A stretch of 64,000 nucleotides of DNA from positions 62,001 through 126,000 of the forward strand of contig JAFWDH010000018.1 in NCBI GenBank assembly GCA_017513135.1, given 5' to 3'. Numbering within the stretch: position 1 is the first letter of the stretch; each line of letters begins with the position of its first letter. Positions 51,256 to 59,588 of this stretch are shown one piece after another. The notes under the pieces are model-generated. The model did no database searches, had not been told where the DNA came from, and saw nothing but the letters and a program-made list of their open reading frames with translations. The position numbers and the translations under genes are program-made. This DNA is from Oscillospiraceae bacterium. Its GTDB lineage: Bacteria > Bacillota > Clostridia > Oscillospirales > Ruminococcaceae.

Positions 51256-51397
51256 TGTTTTTCTTACTCTCCTTTTACAGTTTAAAGCGATGTCGTATTG
51301 CAATTATATACTAACCGTCAGCCACCGACAACAAGAAATATCAGTATGTTGTGATATCATTATTTATACAAACTAACGAATATCTCCGGAGGCTTTC

Positions 51398-51916
51398 ATG
51401 GATCAGACAGTTCTCACAGACATAAATCATTCCGTCATGGAAAAGCTTGAGACCCGAAGCAAGCGTGTCGGTATTCCGATGCGTGCTTTTACGCTGGAGG
51501 AAAATGAGGCCGGCAGATCGTCTTCACTATATATCTGCGGTGATGAGGGCGACCCAAGAACAGTGATACTTCGTATTTTATGCGATAATGACGCATCATG
51601 CTCTGTATACGTCAGAGAAGAAGCTCTTTCCCGTTCAGGATCGCCCAGAGGATATTCTGATGAAAGTCCTCTGCCCGACGGATGGCACAGGTTCAGTTAC
51701 ATGCTATTCAATGAAGAAGCTGTGAAATATATATCGCTATACGCCGCAGACATTCTTGAGTATGAATTCAGCATTTTTGAAACAAATGCCGAACCTTTCG
51801 ACTGCTGCAGCAGGCAGTACACCTGTTCGATACGGGGCGAATGCCTGCATCCCGATCAGCTGTACGCAAAAGCCTGCATATACAGGAAAACTCTGCTAAC
51901 CGGGAACAAATTCTGA
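51398..51916 (+). CDS. unknown protein with Cys-rich C-terminus
   Basis: I do not recognise the function. The 172-residue protein has a beta-rich first part and a C-terminal cluster C136, C137, C143, C149 and C160, with the pattern C-x5-C-x5-C-x10-C and the sequence CLHPDQLYAKACIYR. I have a memory of this tail in uncharacterised clostridial proteins, but cannot verify it. Zinc or iron-sulfur binding is plausible. A TATCAT -10 with TGA extension lies at 51351-51359 and a CGGAGG site before the ATG. Monocistronic. Confidence 0.7.
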   Translation: MDQTVLTDINHSVMEKLETRSKRVGIPMRAFTLEENEAGRSSSLYICGDEGDPRTVILRILCDNDASCSVYVREEALSRSGSPRGYSDESPLPDGWHRFSYMLFNEEAVKYISLYAADILEYEFSIFETNAEPFDCCSRQYTCSIRGECLHPDQLYAKACIYRKTLLTGNKF

Positions 51917-51931
51917 TCAGATCATAAACAC

Positions 51932-51965
51932 TGACAGCCGTTCGGGTAACCGAACGGCTGTCAGC
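51932..51965. terminator. terminator hairpin between convergent genes
   Basis: CAGCCGTTCGG and CCGAACGGCTG form a perfect 11-bp stem with GTAA loop; the flanking T-run is weak. Confidence 0.6.
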
Positions 51966-52006
51966 TGTTATTACCTATCGCCTGAGACAGTTTTGATTAC
52001 AACAGT

Positions 52007-53419
52007 TCAGCTGCCTGAAGTCTGTTCGTGTATGATCCTTTTCTCCGTCCATTTTCTGCTGATCCATCTGTAAAGATACAGGGAGGCTCTGACCCATTCG
52101 TCGAGAAGAAATGCGAACCAGCAGCCTATAAGCCCGTATCCGAAGACTACACCGTTGATATAGCAGAAAAGCACGGAGCATAACCAGCAGCTCGACATAC
52201 CGACCACCATCTGATATACGACATCACCGGCCGCTCTGAGACTGCTCTCTTCCACAACATTGACAGATCTGCCGACATTAAGGATCACTTCAACGAACAT
52301 GATCGGCTGCACGAGCGCAAGTATCTCATCAGACGCACCGAACATCGCTCTGAAAATTGGTCTGGCAAAGACAGCTGCTATCGATGAGAATACCACATTG
52401 GTCACGAACGCTATCTTGATCGCCTCAAAGTTGACCTTGTAAGCCCTTTCCATATCGCCTCTGCCTACGTTCCACCCGATCAGGACACTTGTAGCAACGC
52501 CCGCAGAGATCCCCAGAGCAGTCGAAAATGACTTGACTGAGTTGATGTATGTGTTTGCAGTCACGACAGTACTTCCGAATCTTCCTATGATAGAAGAAGA
52601 GAAGATCATAGACACGCTGTAAGAGATAGTACCGATTCCCGAAGGCAGACCGTATTTTACTATGTCTCTGATAAGTGTCATATCAGGATGCAGCACTGCA
52701 TCCATATTGAGTCCTATCCTGATCCTTAGTATGAGGATCAGGTTCACGACGAAAGCGACAAAAACCGCTATCACTCTCCCGGTCGCCACTCCGGAAACAC
52801 CGCGCAGCGGCGTTTCGAACGGACGCAAAACCACGATAACACTCATTACAGCATTTATGACGTTCATGAGCACGGAAGTCACCAGATTGATCCTGGTACG
52901 CCCGTAACTGCGTCCTATAGCCGAGAACACTGACATCAGTGTTGTAAAGATGTTATATCTGGAGACGATCCTGAAGTATTCTACCGCCTCTTCGAGCTGC
53001 TCACCGGTCAGGTTCATCAGTCCTCCCATAAGCTGCCTGGACATAAGGGACAGTATAAATCCGAGCACAAGGCTCAGCAGCCCACAGAAGGCGATGGAAA
53101 GCGATGCTGCGTCGGCAGCTCTTTTTCTGTTCCCGGCACCGAGGTTCTGAACGACAATGACAGTGACACCTGAACTGATCATTGCGAACAGTGAACTTGT
53201 GAAGTTGATGATTGTAGACGCAGTTCCGATCGCGCCGGCTGCAGTCTGTGTGAATCTGCTCATTATCACTGAGTTTACCGATCCCATCAGTATCCGCAGG
53301 GCGGACTCAAGAAACAGAGGGATCATCAGATTCAGAAGAGTAGTTTTCCTTCCTTCGTCATCTATAAACTGTGTCAGTGACCTGTCGATGCTGAATATTC
53401 TTTTGATCTTCGTTCTCAT
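52007..53419 (-). CDS. MATE-family multidrug/organic cation exporter
   Basis: A 470-residue transporter of the MATE family with about 12 membrane segments. The first half opens with LLNLMIPLFLESALRILMGSVNSVIMSRFT and the second half repeats the pattern at VKYGLPSGIGTISYSVSMIFSSSIIGRFG, the internal pseudo-repeat of this fold. Motifs QNLGAG and GWNVGRGD occur at matching positions. Probably Na+- or H+-driven; substrates unknown. Confidence 0.92.
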   Translation of the reverse strand: MRTKIKRIFSIDRSLTQFIDDEGRKTTLLNLMIPLFLESALRILMGSVNSVIMSRFTQTAAGAIGTASTIINFTSSLFAMISSGVTVIVVQNLGAGNRKRAADAASLSIAFCGLLSLVLGFILSLMSRQLMGGLMNLTGEQLEEAVEYFRIVSRYNIFTTLMSVFSAIGRSYGRTRINLVTSVLMNVINAVMSVIVVLRPFETPLRGVSGVATGRVIAVFVAFVVNLILILRIRIGLNMDAVLHPDMTLIRDIVKYGLPSGIGTISYSVSMIFSSSIIGRFGSTVVTANTYINSVKSFSTALGISAGVATSVLIGWNVGRGDMERAYKVNFEAIKIAFVTNVVFSSIAAVFARPIFRAMFGASDEILALVQPIMFVEVILNVGRSVNVVEESSLRAAGDVVYQMVVGMSSCWLCSVLFCYINGVVFGYGLIGCWFAFLLDEWVRASLYLYRWISRKWTEKRIIHEQTSGS

Positions 53420-53559
53420 TTAATAATCAATTCCTGTTAACACATCAATGATCAGGCTGACCGTACCGGGTCGAGTCCAGCCTTATCATTCAAAAGAAAA
53501 GTTCATTTGTTTTCCATAAATATAGTACTAGATAAACCTCCGTATACAAAGCGCAGATA

Positions 53560-53597
53560 CAAAAAAACTGTCCGGTCACGGACAGTTTTTTATTTTA
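53560..53597 (-). terminator. terminator of the TauE/SafE gene
   Basis: On the minus strand ACTGTCC/GGACAGT with a 6-base loop is followed by seven Ts. The rest of 53420-53688 holds no gene. Confidence 0.8.
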
Positions 53598-53688
53598 GCC
53601 AGCGATTCTCTGACTCGGACAATACCCGTAACACAGAGCTTTTGCAGTCCTCTTGACTTTTTATACTATTCAGGTGCCTGCCGGAGTC

Positions 53689-54405
53689 TCAGCAGAACAT
53701 ATTGAGAACTCCTGTTAACCCTATCATAACGTAAGTAATCCTTCTCAACAGATCGTCATCCATACTATCTACCAGTCTGTGAGATACCGTAACTCCCGTA
53801 AGTATGGCAGCCGTTCCGATAATAACGTAAGGAATCAGCTGCACTGACAGAATCCCGCTGATAAGACGAAAGACAGTATTATAAACACCGTTTATCAGAA
53901 AAAACGCAGCTGTATTGCCCAGATACTCCTCCTTTTGCTTAGTTACACCGAGAAAATAGAGAACCATCAGAGGTCCTCCGATCCCGAACAATGCGTCGCA
54001 AACCGCAGATACCGTTATATAGACCAGTGTTCGCAAAACACTGAACTCTGTTTCCTCTTTTTTGCTGAAGAACAGATAGTAGATCGCCAGAAGAACCAGG
54101 AATCCGCCGAAGATCCTTTTCATCAGAGCCTGATTGAAAGACCGTGAGACACTGATAACTGCAGAGCAGATGACTATATAAGGCACTGCAGGCAGCAGTA
54201 CCTTTCTCCATTTGACCTTCTTCAGGTACGTGATGAGCATACTCAGATTAAGCGGTACTGATACACATACTGAGATGGCTGCGGCAACAGGCAGCGGCCA
54301 GAAAGCTGTATATGTCATCATCTGAACGGGACCGCTTCCGAATCCCGCTATGCCCTGAACAATTCCGGCAAAAAAAGCGGTAACGACCAACAACAGAGCT
54401 TTCAT
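53689..54405 (-). CDS. TauE/SafE-family anion exporter
   Basis: A 238-residue membrane protein with about eight hydrophobic segments and the family start FFAGIVQGIAGFGSGPVQMM, repeated in the second half as SAVCDALFGIGGPLMVLYFL. These transporters move sulfite, sulfoacetate or other organic anions. Monocistronic. Substrate not evident. Confidence 0.88.
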   Translation of the reverse strand: MKALLLVVTAFFAGIVQGIAGFGSGPVQMMTYTAFWPLPVAAAISVCVSVPLNLSMLITYLKKVKWRKVLLPAVPYIVICSAVISVSRSFNQALMKRIFGGFLVLLAIYYLFFSKKEETEFSVLRTLVYITVSAVCDALFGIGGPLMVLYFLGVTKQKEEYLGNTAAFFLINGVYNTVFRLISGILSVQLIPYVIIGTAAILTGVTVSHRLVDSMDDDLLRRITYVMIGLTGVLNMFC

Positions 54406-54491
54406 ACTGTTTTAATAATCATTCTGACCTGAGTTTGGTTCAATACTCTGAACGACTTCATCAAAAAAGAGTTATGTGTTCTGAGCCGGAT

Positions 54492-55529
54492 CTAGAAGCA
54501 TTTCTGCTTTCTCTGCTTTTTGCACTGCTCGATATTGCCGCATCTGTAGCACAGTTCGTTATCACATAGTCCGTCATTCTCAAAGCAGGAAAGGATATTG
54601 TTTACAGTTGTTTCGGCAATGTTTTCGAGGGCTTCTTCCGTAAGGAAAGCCTGATGGGACGTAACTATAACGTTCGGCATGGAGATAAGTCTGGACAGGA
54701 CATCATCGTTCAGAATGTGTCCCGACCTGTCCTCAAAGAATATATCTGCCTCCTCCTCATAAACATCCAGACACGCTGCTCCGACCTTTCTTGCCAAAAG
54801 GCCGTCTACCAGAGCTTCGCCCTTGATCAGCGCACCTCTTGAAGTGTTGACTATTACAACACCTTTTTTCATTTTGGAGATGGCTTCTTCATCTATCATA
54901 TGTCTGGTGTCATCTGTAAGCGGGCAGTGCAGCGATATGATATCGCTTTCGGCGTACAGTTCATCCAGTGAAACATAGGCAATACCGCTGTCCTTGGCAG
55001 GAAACAGATCGTACGCTACCACATTCATTCCGAATCCCCTGCTTATGTCTATAAGGATCCTGCCTATTTTACCCGTTCCTATGACACCGATCGTTTTTCC
55101 GTGCAGATCAAAGCCGGTAAGCCCGTTAAGCGAAAAGTTGAAATCTCTGGTTCTGTTATAAGCCTTATGTATCCTTCTGATTGAAGTCAGGAGCAACGCC
55201 ATAGCATGCTCGGCAACAGCATAAGGTGAATATGCAGGAACGTGGACCACGTGGATCTTTCCGTAAGCATGCTCTACATCAACATTATTGTAGCCTGCAC
55301 ACCTAAGCGCTATCAGCCTGACGCCGATCTCGTACAGTCTGTCGATCACTTCTGCGTCCACCGTATCATTGACGAATACACATACCGCCTCACAGCCTCT
55401 TGCCAGTTCTGCGGTGTCGGCTGAGAGTTTTGTTTCCAGAAATTTGATTTCAACGTCCCTGAGCTTTCCGTATTTTTCGAAAGACGGAACATCATATGCC
55501 TTAGCGTCATAGAATGCAACTTTGATCAT
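54492..55529 (-). CDS. D-lactate dehydrogenase with Cys-rich tail
   Basis: A 345-residue D-2-hydroxyacid dehydrogenase, reducing pyruvate to D-lactate with NADH. The Rossmann motif is IGVIGTGKIGRI, Arg is in NTSRGALI, Glu near MPNVIVTSHQAFLTEEAL holds the His, and the YNNVDVEHAY and HVPAYSPYAVAEH segments are typical. The last 25 residues add CDNELCYRCGNIEQC and a final KCF, which ordinary LdhA proteins lack; they may bind metal or respond to redox. ATG 55529 is chosen because GAGG lies 7 bases upstream. Confidence 0.9.
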   Translation of the reverse strand: MIKVAFYDAKAYDVPSFEKYGKLRDVEIKFLETKLSADTAELARGCEAVCVFVNDTVDAEVIDRLYEIGVRLIALRCAGYNNVDVEHAYGKIHVVHVPAYSPYAVAEHAMALLLTSIRRIHKAYNRTRDFNFSLNGLTGFDLHGKTIGVIGTGKIGRILIDISRGFGMNVVAYDLFPAKDSGIAYVSLDELYAESDIISLHCPLTDDTRHMIDEEAISKMKKGVVIVNTSRGALIKGEALVDGLLARKVGAACLDVYEEEADIFFEDRSGHILNDDVLSRLISMPNVIVTSHQAFLTEEALENIAETTVNNILSCFENDGLCDNELCYRCGNIEQCKKQRKQKCF

Positions 55530-55661
55530 TTTCATACCTCGGTCTGACAATCATAGATCCCATATGTTTATTATATACGCAACGCACAGATCATTTAAAC
55601 CGAATGGGGCAACCCGGTCCGGCCTGCAGATAAGATCATCGGCTTCCTTTGCAAAACTGTA

Positions 55662-55690
55662 TTGACAACTGTCTCCCGGAGGGATATTCT
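55662..55690 (+). promoter_or_regulatory. promoter of the T-box/trpXYZ operon
   Basis: TTGACA (55662-55667), a 17-base spacer and TATTCT (55685-55690): the best sigma-A promoter in the window. Transcription should start near 55697. Confidence 0.85.
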
Positions 55691-55711
55691 TCATCATAGT
55701 AAATCGTTAAA

Positions 55712-55972
55712 CCGATGATAAAGAGTAGTAACCTGACAAAACGGGGATACAGAGAGCTTCCGTCCGGTGTAAAGGAAGCATCCGCGTGCAGGCAAATGGA
55801 CTTTAGAGGGCTGCTTCGATTTAAGGTAGAGGCGGACGGGAACCACGCCCGTTATCAATGTGGCGCGTATGATGGTACGCGAAGCGAGCGGGCATTCGAT
55901 GAGAATGTCAATTTGGGTGGTATCGCAGAAGTTTCATGGCTTTTGTCCCATTGGGGATGAAAGCCTTTTTTT
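55712..55972 (+). ncRNA. tryptophan T-box leader (tRNA-sensing)
   Basis: Stem I carries AAAGAGTAGTAACC, ACAGAGAGC and the conserved GGTG...GGAAGC apex features. The specifier is TGG at 55797-55799, followed by A, which is the Trp codon. The T-box sequence AATTTGGGTGGTATCGC is at 55910-55926. The terminator (55938-55965, GGCTTTTGTCCC with its partner and T7) competes with the antiterminator. Uncharged tRNA-Trp should turn the transporter genes on. Confidence 0.9.
55938..55972 (+). terminator. T-box-controlled terminator
   Basis: GGCTTTTGTCCC pairs with GGGGATGAAAGCC around ATT, followed by seven Ts, 46 bases before the first gene. Confidence 0.9.
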
Positions 55973-56018
55973 ATTCCATCTGCCTCCAAAACATTTCACA
56001 TAACAGGGGGAAAAAGCA

Positions 56019-57020
56019 ATGAAGAAGATCATCAGGCTGATCTCAGCGGCAACAGTCATCGCTATGGCATTATGTCTTGCGTCGTGCGGTACCTTCGGGA
56101 AAGAAGGACCGGAAACGAGCATCGTCAAGGCAGTCATAGTAAAACAGCTGGACCACGCTTCTCTCGATGAGATCTCGGCAGCAATAGAATCTCAGCTCAG
56201 ATCAGAAGCTGCCGGTGCGGGAATCGTCATCGACGTAGAAACAGTGTCCGGGCAGAATGATCCGACAGTCATCAAGCAGTTGGCGGAACAGGCCATAGCA
56301 AAGAATGCGGATGTCATCATTCCGATCGCGACAATGGCGGCACAGATCTGCGCGTCAAGCGCGGAAAACACCGGCATACCTGTAATATATGCGGCGATAT
56401 CCGATCCATACGGAGCCGGCCTTACAGGGCTTGACAGAGTATACGGGACCAGTGATGCGCTCAATACCGATACGATCCTTCGCATGTTGTTCTCAGCTGA
56501 CTCTTCCGTCAGCAAGGTCGGCATTCTTTATTCACTTTCTGAAACCAATTCAGAGGTCCCCGTCACCGATGCCAAAGCGATACTTGACGGCAAGGGCATT
56601 CCGTATACGGAAGCTACCGCGGAAACTCCTGACGAGGTAAGAGCTGCAGTGTCGTTGCTGATCTCAGAAAATGTGGACGCAGTATTCACTCCGACAGACA
56701 ACGTTATCATGGCATCTGAACTGGCGATCTATGAAGACCTCATAGATGCCGGGATTCCCCATTATGCCGGTGCAGATTCCTTTGTGCGCAACGGAGCGTT
56801 TGCCACATGCGGAGTGAATTATACTGATCTCGGAAGGAAAACCGGAGAACTCGCATTTGAAGCTGCCCTGAATCCTGAGATCTCTTTCGGCAGTGACTTC
56901 TATCTCATGGACGGAGGCATAATAACAGTCAATACCGAAACAGCAGCGGCACTTGGAATCGATTATTCATCATTCTCCGAGATAGGTGAAGTTGTCGAGG
57001 TCACAACCACAGAAGACTAA
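56019..57020 (+). CDS. trpX: tryptophan ABC transporter substrate-binding lipoprotein
   Basis: A 333-residue lipoprotein of the ABC_sub_bind type: signal peptide with lipobox LASC (C23), then VKAVIVKQLDHASLDEISAAIESQL, NDPTVIKQLAEQAIAKNADVIIPIAT, IPVIYAAISDPYGAGL and FTPTDNVIMASELAIYED. Trp-specificity is inferred from the T-box and from the trpXYZ arrangement known in Bacillota. An AGGGGG site lies 8 bases before the ATG. The permease starts 11 bases after the stop. Confidence 0.9.
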   Translation: MKKIIRLISAATVIAMALCLASCGTFGKEGPETSIVKAVIVKQLDHASLDEISAAIESQLRSEAAGAGIVIDVETVSGQNDPTVIKQLAEQAIAKNADVIIPIATMAAQICASSAENTGIPVIYAAISDPYGAGLTGLDRVYGTSDALNTDTILRMLFSADSSVSKVGILYSLSETNSEVPVTDAKAILDGKGIPYTEATAETPDEVRAAVSLLISENVDAVFTPTDNVIMASELAIYEDLIDAGIPHYAGADSFVRNGAFATCGVNYTDLGRKTGELAFEAALNPEISFGSDFYLMDGGIITVNTETAAALGIDYSSFSEIGEVVEVTTTED

Positions 57021-57031
57021 GGAGATCTTTT

Positions 57032-57943
57032 ATGGAACGGATAATCAGAACTGCTCTGGAACTTGGATTCGGTTATGCTCCCGTAGCGCTCGCTCTGTTT
57101 CTCAGTTTCCGCATCCTTGATATCGCAGACCTTGCCACTGACGGCTGCTTCGTGCTCGGAGCGGCAATCTCGGTCAGAATGGCGGCGGCAGGAAATCCTC
57201 TGCTCGGGATACTTCTGGCTGTACCCTCAGGGATGCTGGTCGGTGCGGTGAGCGCTGAACTTCAGACAAGGCTGGGTATCCCGTCAATACTCGCCGGGAT
57301 CATCACCAACACGGCACTGTATTCAGTCAATCTAATGGTCATGGGCTGGAGGTCAAATGTCAACCTCATAAAAGAGGACAGCGTGTTTACTCTGTTCAGG
57401 AAAATGATCCCGGGAGCATGGTCGGACTTTCTGTTGCTTACGGTGTTTCCGACGGTGATCGCTCTGCTTCTGAAATGGTTTATGTCTACCAGACTGGGAT
57501 TATCTATCAGAGCAACAGGAGACAATCCCGTTATGGTCAGAGCTTCTTCGATAGATACTTCATCCATGATCAGAGCCGGACTTCTCATTTCGTCATCCAT
57601 GACCGCGCTGTCAGGCGCAGTCATCGGCCAGTATCAGAAGACCGTTGACATAAACAGCGGTACAGGAGTAGTCGTGATCGCTCTGGCGTGCCTGATAATA
57701 GGCGAAACGGTGCTGGGAAGAAAAAGCATGAACAAGAGTATTGCAGGGGCGGTGATAGGATCTGTCATTTACAGGTTTGTCTATGCTTTAGTCTTCTATA
57801 CCCAACTGGTTCCTGTACAGTGTCTTAAACTGCTGACATCGGCGGTCGTTGCCGCCGCAATAGCAGTCCCTCATCTGCGTGAGGAGCGCGCTGCCGTCTC
57901 CGGTACAGATGCAGCAGAAAAGGAAGGTGAAGAGAATGCTTGA
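57032..57943 (+). CDS. trpY: tryptophan ABC transporter permease
   Basis: A 303-residue permease of the branched-chain-amino-acid permease fold with about nine membrane segments. LFLSFRILDIADLATDGCFVLGAAISVRMA at residues about 22-50 and VVVIALACLIIGETVLG near 210-226 are typical; the conserved LGLSIRATGDNPVMVRA segment contacts the ATPase. It is one transcription unit with the binding protein and ATPase, and overlaps the ATPase start by 8 bases. Confidence 0.9.
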   Translation: MERIIRTALELGFGYAPVALALFLSFRILDIADLATDGCFVLGAAISVRMAAAGNPLLGILLAVPSGMLVGAVSAELQTRLGIPSILAGIITNTALYSVNLMVMGWRSNVNLIKEDSVFTLFRKMIPGAWSDFLLLTVFPTVIALLLKWFMSTRLGLSIRATGDNPVMVRASSIDTSSMIRAGLLISSSMTALSGAVIGQYQKTVDINSGTGVVVIALACLIIGETVLGRKSMNKSIAGAVIGSVIYRFVYALVFYTQLVPVQCLKLLTSAVVAAAIAVPHLREERAAVSGTDAAEKEGEENA

Positions 57944-58742
57944 TATACAACGCATATCCAAGACATTCCTTCCGGGCACAATAAATGAGAAAAAAGCCCT
58001 TGACTGTGTGTCCTTTTCAGCGCAGGACAGTGAATTCATTACCGTGATAGGATCTAACGGTGCAGGAAAATCGACCCTTTTCGGAGCGATCTCCGGATCT
58101 TTTCCCCTGGACGCGGGAAAGATCTTGCTTGACGGTGAAGACATAACCCGCTTGCCTGAATACAGGCGGAGCCGCTTTATCGGACGGCTTTTCCAGGATC
58201 CTATGTCGGGAACCGCACCGGGGCTCACCATAGAGGAAAACCTCTCTCTCGTACTGCTTCAGGGGAAAAAAGACGCTACGGTTTTCTCCCGTATAACCGT
58301 AAAAGACAGGGATATGCTTGCGGAGAAACTGGCAGAACTTGGAATGGGGCTTGAAGACAGACTCAAACAGCCCGTAGGTCTGCTGTCAGGCGGTCAAAGG
58401 CAGGCTCTTTCGCTTCTTCTCGCGACACTTTACCCTCCCAGACTGCTTTTGCTGGATGAACATACTGCCGCTCTGGATCCCGAATCCGCTCTCAGAATAA
58501 TGGATCTCACGGAGAAGATCGCAAGAAACAGCGGAGCAACCTGTCTTATGATCACCCACAACATACAGCAGGCTTTAGACACCGGCGACAGAACGCTGAT
58601 CATGAGCAAGGGAAGGATCGTTGCAGATATATCCGGTGAAACCCGAAGAAGCATCGGTGTCAGCGGTCTGACAGAGCTGTTCCGCAAAAACGCCGGAACT
58701 GATTACGCCAGCGACAGGATCCTGCTGACTGACGATATCTGA
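57936..58742 (+). CDS. trpZ: tryptophan ABC transporter ATP-binding protein
   Basis: A 268-residue ATPase. Walker A is GSNGAGKST, the signature is LSGGQRQALS, Walker B is LLLLDEHTAALDP, and the switch His is in MITHN. The Walker B Glu is followed by HTAALD where PTSALD is usual. ATG 57936 (MLDIQRI) has GGAAGG upstream; an in-frame ATG at 57879 would lie inside the permease gene. It completes the importer controlled by the Trp T-box. Confidence 0.92.
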   Translation: MLDIQRISKTFLPGTINEKKALDCVSFSAQDSEFITVIGSNGAGKSTLFGAISGSFPLDAGKILLDGEDITRLPEYRRSRFIGRLFQDPMSGTAPGLTIEENLSLVLLQGKKDATVFSRITVKDRDMLAEKLAELGMGLEDRLKQPVGLLSGGQRQALSLLLATLYPPRLLLLDEHTAALDPESALRIMDLTEKIARNSGATCLMITHNIQQALDTGDRTLIMSKGRIVADISGETRRSIGVSGLTELFRKNAGTDYASDRILLTDDI

Positions 58743-58947
58743 ACAGACCCCTGTACGATCTGGAAAGCCGGGAGATAGCCGTTTTACAAAGCTCAGTCCA
58801 AGTATCCTGCAATCTCACAGTTTTGCAGAAAAGCGATCATTGTTGCCGTACTGATCGGAGAAACGGTCCTGTATCCATAAAAAGACCTCCTGCTTCAAGC
58901 AACAGCAGGAGGCTTTCCGTATACCTGACATCAGCCGGTCATCTTAC
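58743..58947. other. intergenic stretch without a clear gene
   Basis: No recognisable gene. A short frame at about 58777-58880 (ending GETVLYP) resembles the IGETVLG of the trpY permease but is only about 30 codons and has no start. A hairpin terminator lies at 58883-58918. Confidence 0.4.
58883..58918. terminator. terminator after trpXYZ
   Basis: GACCTCCTGC and GCAGGAGGCT pair around an 11-base loop, followed by TTTCC; A5 before it suits the minus strand. Confidence 0.65.
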
Positions 58948-59061
58948 TCACATTAACGGCGATAATAATTTACAAATCATATTGAGATCGTCCGGAGCCT
59001 TTACAGACATGGATACTGCTTCCGCCAATTCATCGTCCGTTATTTCTGCAAGTCTGATCAT
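58948..59061 (-). CDS. short frame of unknown origin after the lipase remnant
   Basis: A 37-residue frame starting MIRLAEITDDELAEAVSM overlaps the stop of the lipase remnant by ATGA. It could be the end of the lipase gene in a shifted frame, the tail of another lost gene, or a chance frame. No ribosome site beyond GGGCAAGG. Function unknown. Confidence 0.3.
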   Translation of the reverse strand: MIRLAEITDDELAEAVSMSVKAPDDLNMICKLLSPLM

Positions 59062-59465
59062 CCTTGCCCAGTGTTCCCCGCAAGCTGTGCGTAAAGTTCG
59101 CACGCGCGGTCCCAGGCACTCCCGGAAGGAGCAACAGATGCAGCGTAGCTATCAAAACCCTTTTCTTTCAGAAATGGCATCAGATCTCCGCTGCGCATTC
59201 CCCAGTACGGCATTCTCCTGTACGACTCATCGTAACTGCCCCACCCCGACAGTCCGTGAACAAAAACAAATCTCAGATCTTCCAATGCCATGACCTTTCC
59301 CAGCAAAATGCTGACCAGACGCTTCCTGACTTTCCGTACACTGAAACTGCGGTACGACACTGTCTTTCCGGACACAGGCAGAGCCGGTCCAAAACTTTCT
59401 TCGGTTATGATTATACATCCCGGCCTTTCTCTGACACCATAATGCTCAATGGACAGCGTATTCAT
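59058..59465 (-). pseudogene. lipase (alpha/beta hydrolase) N-terminal remnant
   Basis: From ATG 59465 the frame reads 135 residues. Its second half carries the start of a triacylglycerol-lipase-like fold: FVFVHGLSGWGSY (oxyanion/HG motif), MPYWGMRSGDLMPFLKEKGFDSYAASVAP and SAWDRACELYAQL. Such lipases are usually 350-450 residues and carry a GHSMGG nucleophile next, but a stop comes first at 59058 and no such motif follows on this strand in any frame. The gene is therefore truncated, keeping only its N-terminus. It overlaps the promoter side of the alcohol dehydrogenase gene. Confidence 0.7.
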
Positions 59466-59517
59466 TATGACGACATCGGCCAGCAGCAAAAGGAGAGCGC
59501 AGTGTACCACAGATTTC

Positions 59518-59526
59518 TGATATAAT
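59518..59526 (+). promoter_or_regulatory. extended -10 promoter of the alcohol dehydrogenase gene
   Basis: TGA then TATAAT (59521-59526), 63 bases before the ATG; -35 is weak. Confidence 0.55.
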
Positions 59527-59588
59527 TGTAACGTATCCCGGTCAGCCGGCCGGAGGCATAAAAAACTAAAGCATACGGAGGTACCAGC

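Noticed and set aside
58777..58880. Short frame ending IGETVLYP, resembling IGETVLG of trpY
   Set aside because: Only about 30 codons without a start; the similarity is too short to call a duplicated permease remnant.
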